Assembly (NCBI GenBank): GCA_027024125.1
Contig: JALVSV010000098.1
Location: forward strand, 1 to 6,693
Origin: Methylothermaceae bacterium
GTDB lineage: Bacteria; Pseudomonadota; Gammaproteobacteria; Methylococcales; Methylothermaceae
Length of the DNA: 6,693 nt
Reading direction: 5' to 3'
Part shown: one piece after another, positions 6,319 through 6,693 of the stretch
Layout: each line of letters begins with the position of its first letter
Numbering within the stretch: position 1 is the first letter of the stretch
The notes under the pieces: generated by a model
What the model was told of the DNA's origin: nothing
Databases searched by the model: none
The model's input: only the letters and a program-made list of their open reading frames with translations
Position numbers and translations under genes: made by a program

Positions 6319-6371
6319 GTCGCAGACATTAAAAATCCGTGGTTTTTTCGGGATTGAAGCCCCTGCAGCCG

Positions 6372-6693
6372 ATGCTCAACATCCACACCTCCAACCGGCT
6401 CGAGATCCTCGCCGGGCTGCTGGCCGAAAGTCACCGGGAAGCTGCTGATTCAGTCTTCGAACCCCAGGTGGTGGTGACCGCAGGGCCCGCCATGGCCCGC
6501 TGGCTCAACCTGCAGCTGTGCCGGCACAACGGCATCGCCGCCAACATCGACTATCCCCTGCCGGCCACCTTCATCTGGTCCCTGGCCCGGCAATGTCTGG
6601 ACGGTCTTCCGGAAGAAGACCCCCTGTCCCGGGAGGCCATGTCCTGGGCGATCTTTTCGGCCCTGCCCGGCTTGATAGAGGAAGAGCATTTCC
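6372..6693 (+). CDS. recC: RecC, exodeoxyribonuclease V gamma chain, N-terminal part
   Basis: The frame runs from the ATG at 6372 past the right edge, so only 107 of roughly 1100 residues are seen. The N-terminus has the typical RecC pattern: LNIHTSNRLEILAGLLAE (2-19), PQVVVTAGPAMARWLNLQL (31-49), GIAANIDYPLPATFIWSLAR (55-74) and DPLSREAMSW (83-92). RecC is the subunit of the RecBCD helicase-nuclease that recognises Chi and splits DNA strands during double-strand break repair; recB and recD probably follow outside the window. It starts 77 bases after the unknown gene pair on the same strand, with no clear terminator between. No good Shine-Dalgarno precedes the ATG, but family alignment supports this start; a TTG at 6354 is an alternative. 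The region is visibly richer in G+C than the genes to its left. Confidence 0.9.
   Translation, partial: MLNIHTSNRLEILAGLLAESHREAADSVFEPQVVVTAGPAMARWLNLQLCRHNGIAANIDYPLPATFIWSLARQCLDGLPEEDPLSREAMSWAIFSALPGLIEEEHF

Noticed and set aside
6331..6348. A-run, CC-gt-GG, T-run palindrome that looks like a terminator before recC
   Set aside because: The G/C core is only two pairs with a two-base loop, which cannot form a stable terminator hairpin.

Overview
The window looks like chromosomal DNA of a gammaproteobacterium. The evidence is a RecC start at the right edge, a DUF502 membrane protein, an ElyC/SanA-like DUF218 protein and a compact polysaccharide-type glycosyltransferase operon. I cannot name the genus. 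There are seven real protein genes, two of them cut by the window edges, and no tRNA, rRNA, CRISPR array, transposase or phage gene.

Left part (1-3730, minus strand, read right to left): a tightly packed four-gene operon. It runs from a DPM1/ArnC-like GT2 glycosyltransferase (2849-3730), through a DUF218 membrane protein (2033-2818) and a radical SAM/SPASM-like protein (894-2036), to a GT4-type glycosyltransferase whose C-terminus is beyond base 1. The last three are joined by stop/start overlaps (ATGA at 2033-2036, TAATG at 892-896), so they are probably translationally coupled. The likely theme is envelope or exopolysaccharide glycan assembly: the GT2 enzyme would charge a polyprenyl carrier, GT4 would extend the glycan, and the radical SAM enzyme would make an unknown modification. 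The product is not known.

Middle (3731-5017): a 359-base non-coding gap carries a long imperfect inverted repeat (3898-3984, about 22 paired positions). Next comes a minus-strand DUF502 gene (best start 4683), then a 334-base divergent intergenic region with candidate promoters in both directions and a hairpin in the putative DUF502 leader.

Right part (5018-6693, plus strand): two adjacent genes of unknown function (5018-5632 and 5644-6294), 11 bases apart and both mainly helical by eye, form an operon behind an extended -10 promoter. A 77-base spacer separates them from the start of recC (6372 onward, cut at the right edge). The recC segment is visibly richer in G+C and uses GCC/CTG/CGG codons more than its neighbours.

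The points most worth following up are the inverted-repeat element at 3898-3984, the radical SAM enzyme inside the glycosyltransferase operon, and the unrecognised gene pair next to recC.
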